Below are positions 36,964 to 45,721 of a stretch of DNA of 64,000 nt, piece after piece. Under the pieces are notes generated by a model. It worked only from the letters and a program-made list of their open reading frames with translations, made no database searches and was not told the origin of the DNA. Numbering within the stretch: the stretch's first letter is position 1; every line of letters begins with the position of its first letter. The position numbers and the translations under genes are program-made. The DNA is taken from contig NZ_WQFE01000011.1 in the NCBI RefSeq assembly GCF_013033965.1, forward strand, positions 62,001 to 126,000, written 5' to 3'. The DNA comes from Ruegeria atlantica (GTDB lineage: Bacteria; Pseudomonadota; Alphaproteobacteria; Rhodobacterales; Rhodobacteraceae).

Positions 36964-37451
36964 TGCCTAAGCTGGATCTCTCTCAGATCCCGTTTAAGGG
37001 TGGCTCGTCCTATCCCGGCAAGCTGGCGGAGGCGACCGCAGGTCGTTTCGTCCAGCGTGTCGGCGATGCGGGCGGGCTGTCCCAATACGGGGTCAACATA
37101 GTGCGGCTTGAGCCGCAAGGCATGTCTTCGCTGCGCCACTACCACATGGAGCAGGACGAATTTGCCATCATGCTCAGCGGCACCTGCGTGCTGATCGATG
37201 ACGATGGTGAGCATGAGATGCAGCCCGGCGACTGCGCCGCTTGGCCCGCAGGTGAGGCCAATGGCCACCACCTTGTGAACAAAACCGATGCGCCCGCGAC
37301 CTTTCTGGTGATGGGCACACGGACCCCGACCGAGACCGCGTATTACAGCGACATAGACATGATGGTGAAGGATGATGAAAACGGATTCTCCTTCACCCGC
37401 AAGGATGGCAGCCCGCTGACGGCTGACCAGATTGGAGATGACAATGACTGA
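36963..37451 (+). CDS. Single-domain cupin protein in the fad operon
   Basis: A 162-residue protein with one cupin_2 domain (about 40-120): SSLRHYHMEQDEFAIMLSG gives the HxH and Glu metal ligands, and GDCAAWPAGEANGHHLVN the last His. The function is unknown. It is inserted between fadA and fadJ, overlapping fadA by one base and fadJ by 8, so it is surely co-translated with both. Confidence 0.85.
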   Translation: MPKLDLSQIPFKGGSSYPGKLAEATAGRFVQRVGDAGGLSQYGVNIVRLEPQGMSSLRHYHMEQDEFAIMLSGTCVLIDDDGEHEMQPGDCAAWPAGEANGHHLVNKTDAPATFLVMGTRTPTETAYYSDIDMMVKDDENGFSFTRKDGSPLTADQIGDDND

Positions 37452-39645
37452 TTTCACTCTGAGCAAGGACGCAGACGGCGTCGCCATTATTACCTGGGAC
37501 GTTCCCGGCAAAACCATGAACGTGATGTCCTTTGACGGACTGGCGCAGCTAAGCGATCAGATCGATCAGGCGCTGGCTGATGACGAGGTCAAAGGCATCA
37601 TCATCACTTCGGGCAAAGAAGGGTCCTTCGCGGGCGGCATGGACCTGAACCTGTTGGCCGTTATGAAAGAACAGGCGGGTGACAACCCGGCAAAAGGCCT
37701 GTTCGAAGGCACGATGCAAATGCACGCCCTGCTGCGCAAGATTGAACTGGCGGGCATGGACCCTAAGACCAAGAAGGGCGGCAAGCCGATTGCTACCGTT
37801 TTGCCCGGCACCGCTGCGGGCATCGGTATGGAGCTGCCCCTATCCACGCACCGCATCTTTGCAGCAGAAAACCCCAAGGCGAAGTACGGCCTGCCCGAAA
37901 TCATGGTCGGCATTTTCCCCGGCGCGGGCGGTACCACCCGGATGGTCCGCAAGGTTGGCGCGATTGCCGCGGCTCCGCTGCTGTTGGAAGGCAAGATGCT
38001 GGACGTCAAAAAAGCCAAGGGCGCAGGCTATATCGACGAGATCGCAGCCGACCCGATGGCAGCAGCCAAGGAATGGGTGCTGAACGCCAAGGATGCCGAT
38101 CTGGTCAAACCGTGGGATGCGAAGGGCTACAAGATGCCCGGCGGTGCCCCCTACCATCCTGCAGGCTTCATGAACTTCGTTGGTGCGTCGGCGATGGTGA
38201 ACGGCAAGACTCAAGGCGCCTTCCCTGCGGCCAAAGCTCTGCTGAGCGCGGTCTACGAAGGTGCTCTGGTCGATTTCGACACTGCGCTGAAGATCGAGGC
38301 GCGCTGGTTCACCTCCGTGCTGATGAATCCATCCTCGGGCGCGATGATCCGGTCGCTGTTCTTGAACAAGGAAGCGCTGGAGAAAGGCGCTGTGCGTCCC
38401 GCAGGCGTTCCGGATCAGTCGGTCAAGAAGATCGGCGTTTTGGGTGCAGGCATGATGGGTGCCGGTATCGCGCTGGTATCCGCTCAAGCCGGTATGGAAG
38501 TGGTTCTTGTGGACCGCGATCAGGAAGCTGCAGACAAAGGCAAGGCTTACACCGAGAGCTATCTCGACAAGGGCATGAAGCGCGGCAAAGTCACGGCTGA
38601 GAAAAAAGAGGCCATGCTGGCCCGCATCACCGCGACCCCGGATTTGGACAACCTCAAAGGCTGCGATCTGATCATCGAAGCCGTCTTCGAAGACGTGGGC
38701 GTCAAGGCCGACATGACCAAGAAGGTCGAGGCGATCATCCCCGAGGACTGCATCTTTGCCTCGAACACCTCGACCCTGCCGATTACCGATCTGGCCAAGG
38801 CTTCGGTACGTCCGGATCAGTTCATCGGCATCCACTTCTTCTCGCCGGTCGAGAAGATGTTCCTGGTCGAGATCATCAAGGGTAAGGAAACTGGTGATCG
38901 CGCGGTGGCCAAGGCGCTGGACTATGTGCGCCAGATCCGCAAGACGCCAATCGTGGTCAACGATGCGCGTTTCTTCTACGCCAACCGTTGCATCATTCCC
39001 TACATCAACGAAGGTCTGCGCATGATCACCGAGGGCGTCAGCCCTGTGTTGATCGACAACGCCGCGCGTCAACTGGGCTTCCCGGTTGGTCCGATCCAGC
39101 TGAACGACGAGACCTCGATTGATCTGGGCGCCAAGATTGCGCGCGCGACCAAGGCGGCGATGGGCAATGCCTATCCGGAAAACCCGGGCGACGATCTGAT
39201 CTTCTGGATGGAAGAAGAGGGTCGTCTGGGCCGCAAAGCAAACGCGGGCTTCTTTGACTACGACGAAAAGGGCAAGCGCACCGAGTACTGGAAAGGTCTG
39301 CAGGAGAAATACCCACACGCCGAAAACCAGCCCGACCTGATCGAGGTGCAGGAGCGTCTGATGTTCGCTCAGGTTCTGGAAGCGGTCCGCGCCCTGGAAG
39401 AAGGTGTTCTGGAAGACATCCGCGAAGGCGATGTGGGCGCGATCCTTGGCTGGGGCTTTGCGCCTTGGTCGGGTGGCCCGCTAAGCTGGCTGGACATCAT
39501 CGGCACGCCTTATGCCGCCGAACGTTGCGACCAGTTGACGGCAAAGTATGGCGAGCGTTTCGCCTGTCCGCCGCTGCTGCGTGAGATGGCCAAGAAAGGC
39601 CAGAGCTTCTATGGTCGTTTCGATCCTGAAGCGAAGGCTGCTTAA
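37444..39645 (+). CDS. fadJ: Bifunctional enoyl-CoA hydratase / 3-hydroxyacyl-CoA dehydrogenase
   Basis: A 733-residue beta-oxidation multifunctional enzyme. Residues 1-190 are a crotonase domain (GGMDLNLL, YGLPEIMVGIFPGAGGTTRM with the catalytic Glu); from about 325 comes the NAD-binding domain GVLGAGMMGAGIAL, then FASNTSTLPIT, FIGIHFFSPVEKM and a C-terminal HAD domain ending with GWGFAPWSGGPLSWLD. Together with FadA it forms the trifunctional complex (known for the family). Start ATG 37444 overlaps the cupin by 8 bases with GGAGA ahead; earlier start 37432 is less likely. A terminator follows at 39653. Confidence 0.94.
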   Translation: MTDFTLSKDADGVAIITWDVPGKTMNVMSFDGLAQLSDQIDQALADDEVKGIIITSGKEGSFAGGMDLNLLAVMKEQAGDNPAKGLFEGTMQMHALLRKIELAGMDPKTKKGGKPIATVLPGTAAGIGMELPLSTHRIFAAENPKAKYGLPEIMVGIFPGAGGTTRMVRKVGAIAAAPLLLEGKMLDVKKAKGAGYIDEIAADPMAAAKEWVLNAKDADLVKPWDAKGYKMPGGAPYHPAGFMNFVGASAMVNGKTQGAFPAAKALLSAVYEGALVDFDTALKIEARWFTSVLMNPSSGAMIRSLFLNKEALEKGAVRPAGVPDQSVKKIGVLGAGMMGAGIALVSAQAGMEVVLVDRDQEAADKGKAYTESYLDKGMKRGKVTAEKKEAMLARITATPDLDNLKGCDLIIEAVFEDVGVKADMTKKVEAIIPEDCIFASNTSTLPITDLAKASVRPDQFIGIHFFSPVEKMFLVEIIKGKETGDRAVAKALDYVRQIRKTPIVVNDARFFYANRCIIPYINEGLRMITEGVSPVLIDNAARQLGFPVGPIQLNDETSIDLGAKIARATKAAMGNAYPENPGDDLIFWMEEEGRLGRKANAGFFDYDEKGKRTEYWKGLQEKYPHAENQPDLIEVQERLMFAQVLEAVRALEEGVLEDIREGDVGAILGWGFAPWSGGPLSWLDIIGTPYAAERCDQLTAKYGERFACPPLLREMAKKGQSFYGRFDPEAKAA

Positions 39646-39652
39646 AGCAATA

Positions 39653-39689
39653 GACGCTGGTGCGGGTTACCGCGCCAGCGTCATTCTTT
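39653..39689 (+). terminator. Terminator of the fadA-cupin-fadJ operon
   Basis: A 12-bp stem (GACGCTGGTGCG / CGCGCCAGCGTC, one G-T pair) with a 6-base loop at 39653-39682, then ATTCTTT. It starts 7 bases after the fadJ stop. Confidence 0.75.
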
Positions 39690-39708
39690 AACCAATAACT
39701 TTTTGAAA

Positions 39709-40476
39709 TTAGAATATCGGAGCAGGCCGTCCCGGCCGCCCAGGACGACGCGCGCCTTTTACAGGCCGCACCGGAAATATCGGGTTCTCCATGATCGGTG
39801 CCGGTACTGCGCCCAGTGAATTCGCCAGAACAGCAATGTCCCTGCTATGCGCTACCATATCGATCAGGTCCTCGGTCCGCTCGGCATCGACCACCTTGTA
39901 TGAGGCGTTCGCTGGCCGGCTGTTCGACCCAAAGCGTCCCGCAGGACAGAAGGCGCGCAGACCACCCTCGATATAAATCACTTCGTCTTGTTCAAAGAAC
40001 AGTGAACAAACCTCAAAGAGAAGTGACGGCGCGCTGGACGATAGCCGGAACGTACCGCTAAGAACCCGTGCAGGCACCACAGGCATGCTGATGGGCAGCG
40101 TGATTGGGCCGCGGTTGAATTTGGTATTGTCCAACGCCACGCCCTGCTCTGGCATTAACCAGACCGGGTCTCCGTTATATAAAGTGTTCGACGGCACCCG
40201 AACCGGCAGATTTTCAGGTTTGGTTTCACTGGCAGGGATTGCGATACAATCTGTCGAGACCCGAGAGACAGCCCTGAACCCATTGTCCAATGTGCGGATC
40301 AGATCGCCAGCTTGCAGCCCTTCAACGGGTTGCCACCCACGATCCGTCGAGATCTTTGTACCGTGAACAAATCCGCCTCGACGCGCATTCAGCGAAACTG
40401 CAGGGCTATCCTGCACTTCATGGCTCGGAACGTCTTCATAACTCAAAACACTCTGTACTTTTAACACGTGTCGCAC
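39709..40476 (-). CDS. Hint-domain-like protein without catalytic residues
   Basis: A protein of about 255 residues resembling the Hedgehog/intein (Hint) domain proteins common in Rhodobacteraceae: HGTKISTDRGWQPVEGLQAG then DLIRTLDNGFRAVSRV, PVRVPSNTLYNGDPVWLMPEQG. The position that normally holds the splicing Cys (CFTPGT) reads GFVHGT, and the usual block-B His (SPQHRV) reads MPEQGV, so autoprocessing looks impossible. A basic Pro/Arg-rich tail closes it. No ATG lies near the N-terminus; GTG 40476 (or GTG 40467, TTG 40491) is the probable start. Single gene, convergent with fadJ. Confidence 0.7.
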   Translation of the reverse strand: MRHVLKVQSVLSYEDVPSHEVQDSPAVSLNARRGGFVHGTKISTDRGWQPVEGLQAGDLIRTLDNGFRAVSRVSTDCIAIPASETKPENLPVRVPSNTLYNGDPVWLMPEQGVALDNTKFNRGPITLPISMPVVPARVLSGTFRLSSSAPSLLFEVCSLFFEQDEVIYIEGGLRAFCPAGRFGSNSRPANASYKVVDAERTEDLIDMVAHSRDIAVLANSLGAVPAPIMENPIFPVRPVKGARRPGRPGRPAPIF

Positions 40477-40788
40477 CCACTTCTGACACAAAACAACTAC
40501 TCATAACGATTAGCACAAGATGGACTCGGGCGACTTATTTTGGTCACATTATGGTCCAATTTGGGCTTCTAAAGCAGTGAAAAACAACAGTTCTTTGAAC
40601 AACACTGCGCTAATTAAGCAAATTGGCGGCTATTTGGAAACTATGATCGGCGTAGGTGGTCGTCCGAACTACCGAATCTGTTTGAGATTGCGACCGATTG
40701 CGATCGAGCCCTGTCCCGTCTGCTGCCCCTCGGACTTTGATGACCGGCGCTGGCCCATCCAAGACAGCGGGTAAGCCACAGGACAGGG
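40477..40788. other. Intergenic stretch between the Hint-like and EamA genes
   Basis: About 310 bases without a supportable gene. The left two-thirds is more AT-rich than its surroundings. It should contain the promoter of the Hint-like gene, but I see no clear -35/-10 pair. The right end holds a long-range 10-bp inverted repeat, listed separately. Short open frames here have no recognisable protein features. Confidence 0.5.
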
Positions 40789-40790
40789 CT
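40707..40790. repeat. Perfect 10-bp inverted repeat spaced by 64 bases
   Basis: AGCCCTGTCC at 40707-40716 and GGACAGGGCT at 40781-40790 are exact reverse complements. The right arm overlaps the stop of the EamA gene. Transcribed, the arms could close an 84-base structured element downstream of that gene. No T run follows on either strand. Confidence 0.5.
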
Positions 40791-41724
40791 AGGCCGGCTC
40801 GGGTCGGCCAACCTCGCGCCCAGCACGCCAGCCCAACAGGACGCCAGCGAGTGCAATCAAGCCAATCCCGGCAATCTGCATCGGCCCAATCGCCTGCCCA
40901 AAGGCCGCAAAAGCAAAGAGTGGGCCAAAGATCATGACCGAGTATTCAAAGACCGCGACATAGGATGGCTCGCCCACCTGATATGCTTTGATCAGCATGA
41001 AGACGGCAATCGTGGATCCAACTGCCTGTATTGCGATCCACGGCAATGCGGGTTGCATCTGCCAGACCCAGCCCCGCGTGGCAAAGCCATCGGGTCCATC
41101 CAGCGCGGCCACTGGAAATAGCTCGAGAACCAGAAGGCCGATCGCCCCCGCCGACCCCAGCGTGATGATCATCGCGGCCAACAGAGCGACAGTGCTTTCA
41201 TCCGAACAGTGGCTGCGCGTAATAACGGCACTCAGCGCATAAAACAGCCCCCCTGCCACGGGCAGAAGACTGCGGGTGTCAAAATCGTAGGGGTCAAGCT
41301 GCAGTACGCACAGGATTCCCGCAAATCCCAGCAGAACCGCAAAGATGCGCCACGGGCCAATCCGTTGCTTCATTGCAAGTGCTGAGATCAAGAGGACAAA
41401 GATCGGCGATGTGAACAACCCTGCCAGCGCCTGCGCAATGGGCATGACCGCAAGCGACGCAAAATAGAACAGCATGGCCAGTGTGATCAGCACGCTGCGC
41501 AGAATCACCGGGCCAATCCGCTTGGGCCGCATTTTACCCAATCCCAACAGCGACAGACCAAAGATCAGCGGCAACATCAGCAACGCGCGGCTCAGGTGGA
41601 ATTGCCACAGACCAACCGTTTCCGCCAGCAGGATCACAACATTGTCTATCACCCCGATGATCGCCATAGCCGAAATCATCAGCACCGATGCCAGTATGGG
41701 TGAGGTCCGAGTGTCCGCCTGCAT
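40789..41724 (-). CDS. EamA/DMT-family transporter
   Basis: A 311-residue inner-membrane protein with ten hydrophobic segments arranged as two five-helix EamA repeats (about 8-140 and 150-298). FHLSRALLMLPLIF in the first and AVFEYSVMIFGPLFAFAAFGQ in the second are typical of drug/metabolite transporters. The substrate is unknown; many members export amino acids or metabolites. ATG 41724 has GAGG 8 bases ahead. Divergent from the M48-like gene. Confidence 0.88.
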   Translation of the reverse strand: MQADTRTSPILASVLMISAMAIIGVIDNVVILLAETVGLWQFHLSRALLMLPLIFGLSLLGLGKMRPKRIGPVILRSVLITLAMLFYFASLAVMPIAQALAGLFTSPIFVLLISALAMKQRIGPWRIFAVLLGFAGILCVLQLDPYDFDTRSLLPVAGGLFYALSAVITRSHCSDESTVALLAAMIITLGSAGAIGLLVLELFPVAALDGPDGFATRGWVWQMQPALPWIAIQAVGSTIAVFMLIKAYQVGEPSYVAVFEYSVMIFGPLFAFAAFGQAIGPMQIAGIGLIALAGVLLGWRAGREVGRPEPA

Positions 41725-41877
41725 ATATTGCCTCGAAAAAACGGTGGAACACGGCAGGCCAATCCTCCGCGCGCCGTAGTATCCAGCACATTTTCCGCAG
41801 ATGGCGCAACTGGTTTGCGCCCTTTGAATTTACCATGCTAAGCTGAGACAAAATAATAACGAGCAAACCTCACCTTG

Positions 41878-42891
41878 ATGACGGCTCTGAAACAGTACCA
41901 GCGGATCGAAGCCACCGGTCTGTGGCGCCCCTCGCCCGACGTTCAGCGGCGCGAGGTTGTGGTGTCGATTGGCGAAGCGACGCTGACGATTTCGGATTTC
42001 AACGACCGGGCGCTGACCCATTGGTCGCTGGCTGCGCTGGAACGGCAGAACCCCGGTAGCTATCCTGCCATCTTCAACCCGGATGGTGACCCGGACGAAA
42101 CACTTGAGCTGGAAGAATCTGAAACCACGATGATCACGGCCATCGACCGGTTGCAAAAAGCGATTGATCGGTCGCGCCCGCATCCCGGGCGGTTGCGCTG
42201 GTTGAGTGTTGCGGGTGTGGTCGCAGCGGTTGTCGCACTGTTGCTGCTTTGGGTTCCCGCCGCGCTGCAGAGCCATGTCGTGTCCGTTGTGCCCGAGATC
42301 AAGCGATACGACATAGGAGATACGATCCTGCACCGCATCGAACGAGTTTCGGGGGCAGCCTGCACATCAGAAGATGCGCAGGCAGCGCTGGATCAACTTG
42401 CGACCCGTACCGGGGTGAGAGAGGTCGTGATTTTGCCTGCCGGAGCGCAAACAAGCCTCAGCCTGCCCGGTGGAATTATCTTGTTGAACCGGTCTTTGGT
42501 TGAAGATCACGAAGACCCATCCATCGCCGCCGGATACATCATCGCCGAACGTGCGCGGGCTGCCGTACAGGATCCATTGGATGAGTTGCTGGACCGAACC
42601 GGCCCGACCACAGCGTTCCGCCTGCTGACGACCGGAGAGCTGACGCCTGAAATCGTTGACGCCTATACCGAGCAGGTCTTGTCAGAACCGCGCCCGTCTT
42701 TATCCGATCAGGATTTACTTGAGGTTTTCGCCCAAGCGGCACTACCCTCGACGCCATATGCCTATGCGGTGGATGTTACAGGGGAAACCACGCTGGGCCT
42801 GATCGAGGCCGACCCGATGGCCGGGCGCCCCCTGCCGCAAGTGCTGCCGGACCGCGATTGGGTCCGGCTGCAGAATATCTGTGGCGAGTAA
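41878..42891 (+). CDS. Membrane protein resembling an inactive M48 peptidase
   Basis: A 337-residue protein with one transmembrane helix (about 106-127) after a soluble N-terminal part, and a C-terminal domain outside the cytoplasm. Residues 192-227 follow the M48 metallopeptidase pattern: TSLSLPGGIILLNRSLVE corresponds to the usual FALPGGYIxxxxGLL strand. At the place of the zinc motif HExxH the sequence reads AERAR (223-227), so it should not bind zinc. This assignment is by pattern and not by alignment. ATG 41878 preferred to TTG 41875. The gene ends 6 bases before the convergent upp. Confidence 0.6.
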   Translation: MTALKQYQRIEATGLWRPSPDVQRREVVVSIGEATLTISDFNDRALTHWSLAALERQNPGSYPAIFNPDGDPDETLELEESETTMITAIDRLQKAIDRSRPHPGRLRWLSVAGVVAAVVALLLLWVPAALQSHVVSVVPEIKRYDIGDTILHRIERVSGAACTSEDAQAALDQLATRTGVREVVILPAGAQTSLSLPGGIILLNRSLVEDHEDPSIAAGYIIAERARAAVQDPLDELLDRTGPTTAFRLLTTGELTPEIVDAYTEQVLSEPRPSLSDQDLLEVFAQAALPSTPYAYAVDVTGETTLGLIEADPMAGRPLPQVLPDRDWVRLQNICGE

Positions 42892-42897
42892 GCCCGG

Positions 42898-43530
42898 TTA
42901 CTTGGTGCCAAACATCCGGTCACCAGCATCGCCCAGCCCCGGCATGATATAGCCCTTCGAGTTCAGCTCGCGATCCAGCGACGCCGTGACGATGTTCACG
43001 TCGGGATGTGCCTCTTTCATGCGCTCAACGCCTTCGGGTGCGGCCAACAGGCAGAGAAAGCGGATATCGGTTGCCCCCGCCTCTTTCAGAAGATCAATCG
43101 CCGCAGCCGAGCTGTTGCCGGTGGCCAGCATCGGGTCAACGGCAATCACCAGACGGTCTTTCAGGCCTTCGGGAGCCTTGAAGTAGTACTGCACCGGCTT
43201 CAGCGTTTCTTCATCCCGGTAGAGGCCAACAAAGCCCACACGCGCCGATGGGACCAGTTCCAACACCCCGTCCAACATTCCGTTGCCCGCCCGCAGGATC
43301 GACACCAGCGCCAGCTTCTTGCCTGCAAGAATGGGGGCGTCCATCTCCTCCATCGGGGTTTCTATGTGGCGGGTAGTCAGCTTCAGCTCCCGCGTGACCT
43401 CATAGGCCAGCAGCAGCGTAATTTCGCGCAGCAGCTGACGGAAAACGGCGGTCGAAGTGCCCTTGTCCCGCATGAGCGTCAGTTTGTGCTGCACCAGCGG
43501 GTGATCAACGACAGTCAGGTGTTCGCTCAT
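42898..43530 (-). CDS. upp: Uracil phosphoribosyltransferase
   Basis: A 210-residue enzyme making UMP from uracil and PRPP. The PRPP-binding loop [21 protein letters not shown] (split here as [13 protein letters not shown], about residues 131-143) and the uracil-binding [17 protein letters not shown]-terminus are diagnostic. Length matches the family. Last gene of the cdd-deoA-deoB-add-upp salvage operon, overlapping add by ATGA. Confidence 0.95.
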   Translation of the reverse strand: MSEHLTVVDHPLVQHKLTLMRDKGTSTAVFRQLLREITLLLAYEVTRELKLTTRHIETPMEEMDAPILAGKKLALVSILRAGNGMLDGVLELVPSARVGFVGLYRDEETLKPVQYYFKAPEGLKDRLVIAVDPMLATGNSSAAAIDLLKEAGATDIRFLCLLAAPEGVERMKEAHPDVNIVTASLDRELNSKGYIMPGLGDAGDRMFGTK

Positions 43531-44513
43531 GTTCTCTCCAGTCTTTTCTTGACCCGTTCACGGGTTTCATCATCGCAGAAAGCCGCGTTCAAGGCGGTGT
43601 CGTTCAGGGCCGCGAAATCTTCGGCGTCCCAGCCAAATGCCTCGTGCAACATCTCATATTCGCGCCGCATTGTGGTATGGAAAAACGGTGGATCATCGGT
43701 CGAGACTGTGACCTTCACACCGTGATCGCGCAACCGGGCAATCGGATGTGCCGCAAAATCCGGGAACAGGCCCAGAACCACGTTGGAACCGGGGCAGACC
43801 TCAAGCGTGACATCACGATCGATGAGTTCGCGGATCAGGTCGTCATCTTCAATTGCGCGAACGCCGTGGCCGACCCGTTCGACGCCGAGGTCCCGAACGG
43901 CATCGCGCACGCTATCGGGGCCTCCGAACTCTCCGGCATGGGTGGTCAGGCGCAACCCTGCTTCGCGGGCGCAATCAAAGGCCCATTTGTAATCGCCCTG
44001 CGTCCCGACGCCCTCGTTGCCGCCCATTCCAAATCCGGTGATCCAGTCACCCGCGGTCTCGGCGGCGCAATGCGCGCTTTGTTTTGCCTGTTCGGGTCCG
44101 AAGTGACGAACACAAGTGACAACCCCGCGCAGGGTGATATCAAATTTGCGTTCCGCTTCATCCGCCGCGTCCCGTATGGCGTTCAGATAGTCGCGCCACG
44201 CGTGTACGTCCCCTCCGCCACAGAAATCGGGGCTTAGGAAGGTTTCCGAATAGACCACCCCGTTCTGGGCGCTTTCTTCCAGAATGGCCAAGGTCAGACG
44301 ACGGAAATCCTCAGGCGATTTGAGCACTTCGCAAGCGGCCTCATACACGCTAAGGAAATGGGCGAAATCACGGAAGTCATAGCTTCCATCCGGTTTGAAG
44401 ATTCCACTCAGGTCAACGCGTTTTTCATGCGCAAGTTGGCGAATGAAAGCAGGCGGCGCTGCACCTTCATGGTGCAGGTGCAACTCGATTTTTGGTAGGT
44501 CTGCGACGGTCAT
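43527..44513 (-). CDS. add: Adenosine deaminase
   Basis: A 328-residue zinc enzyme converting adenosine to inosine. Metal ligands and catalytic residues are seen in ELHLHHEGA (HxH), [25 protein letters not shown] and [10 protein letters not shown]. It overlaps deoB and upp by 4 bases each, so it is co-translated in the nucleoside salvage operon. A few alphaproteobacterial relatives act on adenine (adenine deaminase type), but HAGE followed by GPDSV fits either, so substrate preference is not certain. Confidence 0.9.
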   Translation of the reverse strand: MTVADLPKIELHLHHEGAAPPAFIRQLAHEKRVDLSGIFKPDGSYDFRDFAHFLSVYEAACEVLKSPEDFRRLTLAILEESAQNGVVYSETFLSPDFCGGGDVHAWRDYLNAIRDAADEAERKFDITLRGVVTCVRHFGPEQAKQSAHCAAETAGDWITGFGMGGNEGVGTQGDYKWAFDCAREAGLRLTTHAGEFGGPDSVRDAVRDLGVERVGHGVRAIEDDDLIRELIDRDVTLEVCPGSNVVLGLFPDFAAHPIARLRDHGVKVTVSTDDPPFFHTTMRREYEMLHEAFGWDAEDFAALNDTALNAAFCDDETRERVKKRLERT

Positions 44514-45721
44514 AGAAAACTCTTCCCCGGCCCTTGCGCCGGAACATTCAGGTGGTGCGCGATACTGGCGGCGACATCGGCAAAATCGACAGCTCCGATT
44601 TGCCCGGCACCCTGGCCTGCAATCAGAACAGGCACCTGCTCGCGCGTGTGGTCGGTGCCGATCCAGCTGGGGTCATTGCCATGATCGGCGGTCAGTAACA
44701 TCAGGTCGCCCGGACGCAACTTTTTCAGGATCGTCCCGATTTCACGGTCGAACCACTCCAGGGCGCGGGCATAGCCGCTGATATCCCGGCGGTGGCCATA
44801 AAGGCTGTCGAACTCAACAAAATTGACAAAGGTCAGACTGCCCTCTTCGGCCTGATCGACAAGATCGGACAAGTGGCCCATCAACTCGGCATCCGAGCCT
44901 TTGCGCAACGTGTCGATCCCCTGCATCGAGAAGATGTCGCCGATCTTGCCTACCGCATGGACCCGACGCCCCGCATCCTGCACCCAGTTGGTCAGCACGG
45001 GCGCAGGAGGCAGTATGGCGAAATCCTTGCGGTTGGTGGTGCGGGTAAAGCCCTGTTCGGCTGAACCAACAAAGGGCCGTGCAATAACGCGGCCCACTTT
45101 CATCTCATGCAAACGCGGGGCAAGCGTCTTGCACATGTCCAACAGTCGGTCGAGACCAAAGCTTTCCTCATGCGCGGCGATCTGGAAAACGCTATCGGCC
45201 GAGGTATAGCAGATCGGCCAGCCGGTCCTCATATGCTCGGCCCCCAAATCGGCAATGATTGTCGTGCCCGAGGCGTGACAATCGCCCAGAATTCCGTCCG
45301 TACCAGCAGCTTCGGCCGCAGCACGGCTCAGGTCGGCAGGGAAGGACGGCGGCGTAACCGGGAAGTAGTGCCAGTCCCACGGCACCGGCAGGCCAGCCAG
45401 TTCCCAATGACCCGAAGGCGTGTCCTTGCCCGGCGAGTGCTCTCTCGCGCACCCCCAGCGACCAGACGGGTCAGCCTCCAGCCCAGGTGTGTCGGCGTCG
45501 GACGCAAGCCGTGTTGCCGCCCCCAATCCCAGCGCATCTAGGTTTGGCAGGTACAGCGGGCCTGAACGCCCCTCTTCAGCCCGCCCTTCAGCGCAGGCCT
45601 GTGCAATATGGGCCAGCGTGTTTGCTCCGGTATCTGGCGTTTCGCCATTGAAAAACCGATCAGTATCCGGCGCGCCGCCGATACCGACCGAGTCCATTAC
45701 CACCAGAAATGCCCGGGTCAC
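44510..45721 (-). CDS. deoB: Phosphopentomutase
   Basis: A 403-residue Mn-dependent enzyme of the alkaline phosphatase superfamily, interconverting (deoxy)ribose 1- and 5-phosphates. It begins RAFLVVMDSVGIGGAPD (first metal-binding Asp), contains the phosphorylated-Thr motif GKDTPSGHWEL and ends with LTADHGNDPSWIGTDHTREQ, all family hallmarks. Its role is to channel sugar phosphates from deoA and phosphorylases into glycolysis. Overlaps deoA by 4 bases and add by 4. Confidence 0.95.
   Translation of the reverse strand: MTRAFLVVMDSVGIGGAPDTDRFFNGETPDTGANTLAHIAQACAEGRAEEGRSGPLYLPNLDALGLGAATRLASDADTPGLEADPSGRWGCAREHSPGKDTPSGHWELAGLPVPWDWHYFPVTPPSFPADLSRAAAEAAGTDGILGDCHASGTTIIADLGAEHMRTGWPICYTSADSVFQIAAHEESFGLDRLLDMCKTLAPRLHEMKVGRVIARPFVGSAEQGFTRTTNRKDFAILPPAPVLTNWVQDAGRRVHAVGKIGDIFSMQGIDTLRKGSDAELMGHLSDLVDQAEEGSLTFVNFVEFDSLYGHRRDISGYARALEWFDREIGTILKKLRPGDLMLLTADHGNDPSWIGTDHTREQVPVLIAGQGAGQIGAVDFADVAASIAHHLNVPAQGPGKSFL

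Noticed and set aside
37840-39318. 492-residue minus-strand open frame opposite fadJ
   Set aside because: Antisense shadow with no recognisable motif.
40707-40790. Selenocysteine tRNA (selC) near the selenium genes
   Set aside because: The 10-bp arms are tempting, but there is no T-loop, anticodon TCA or long variable arm that I can identify.
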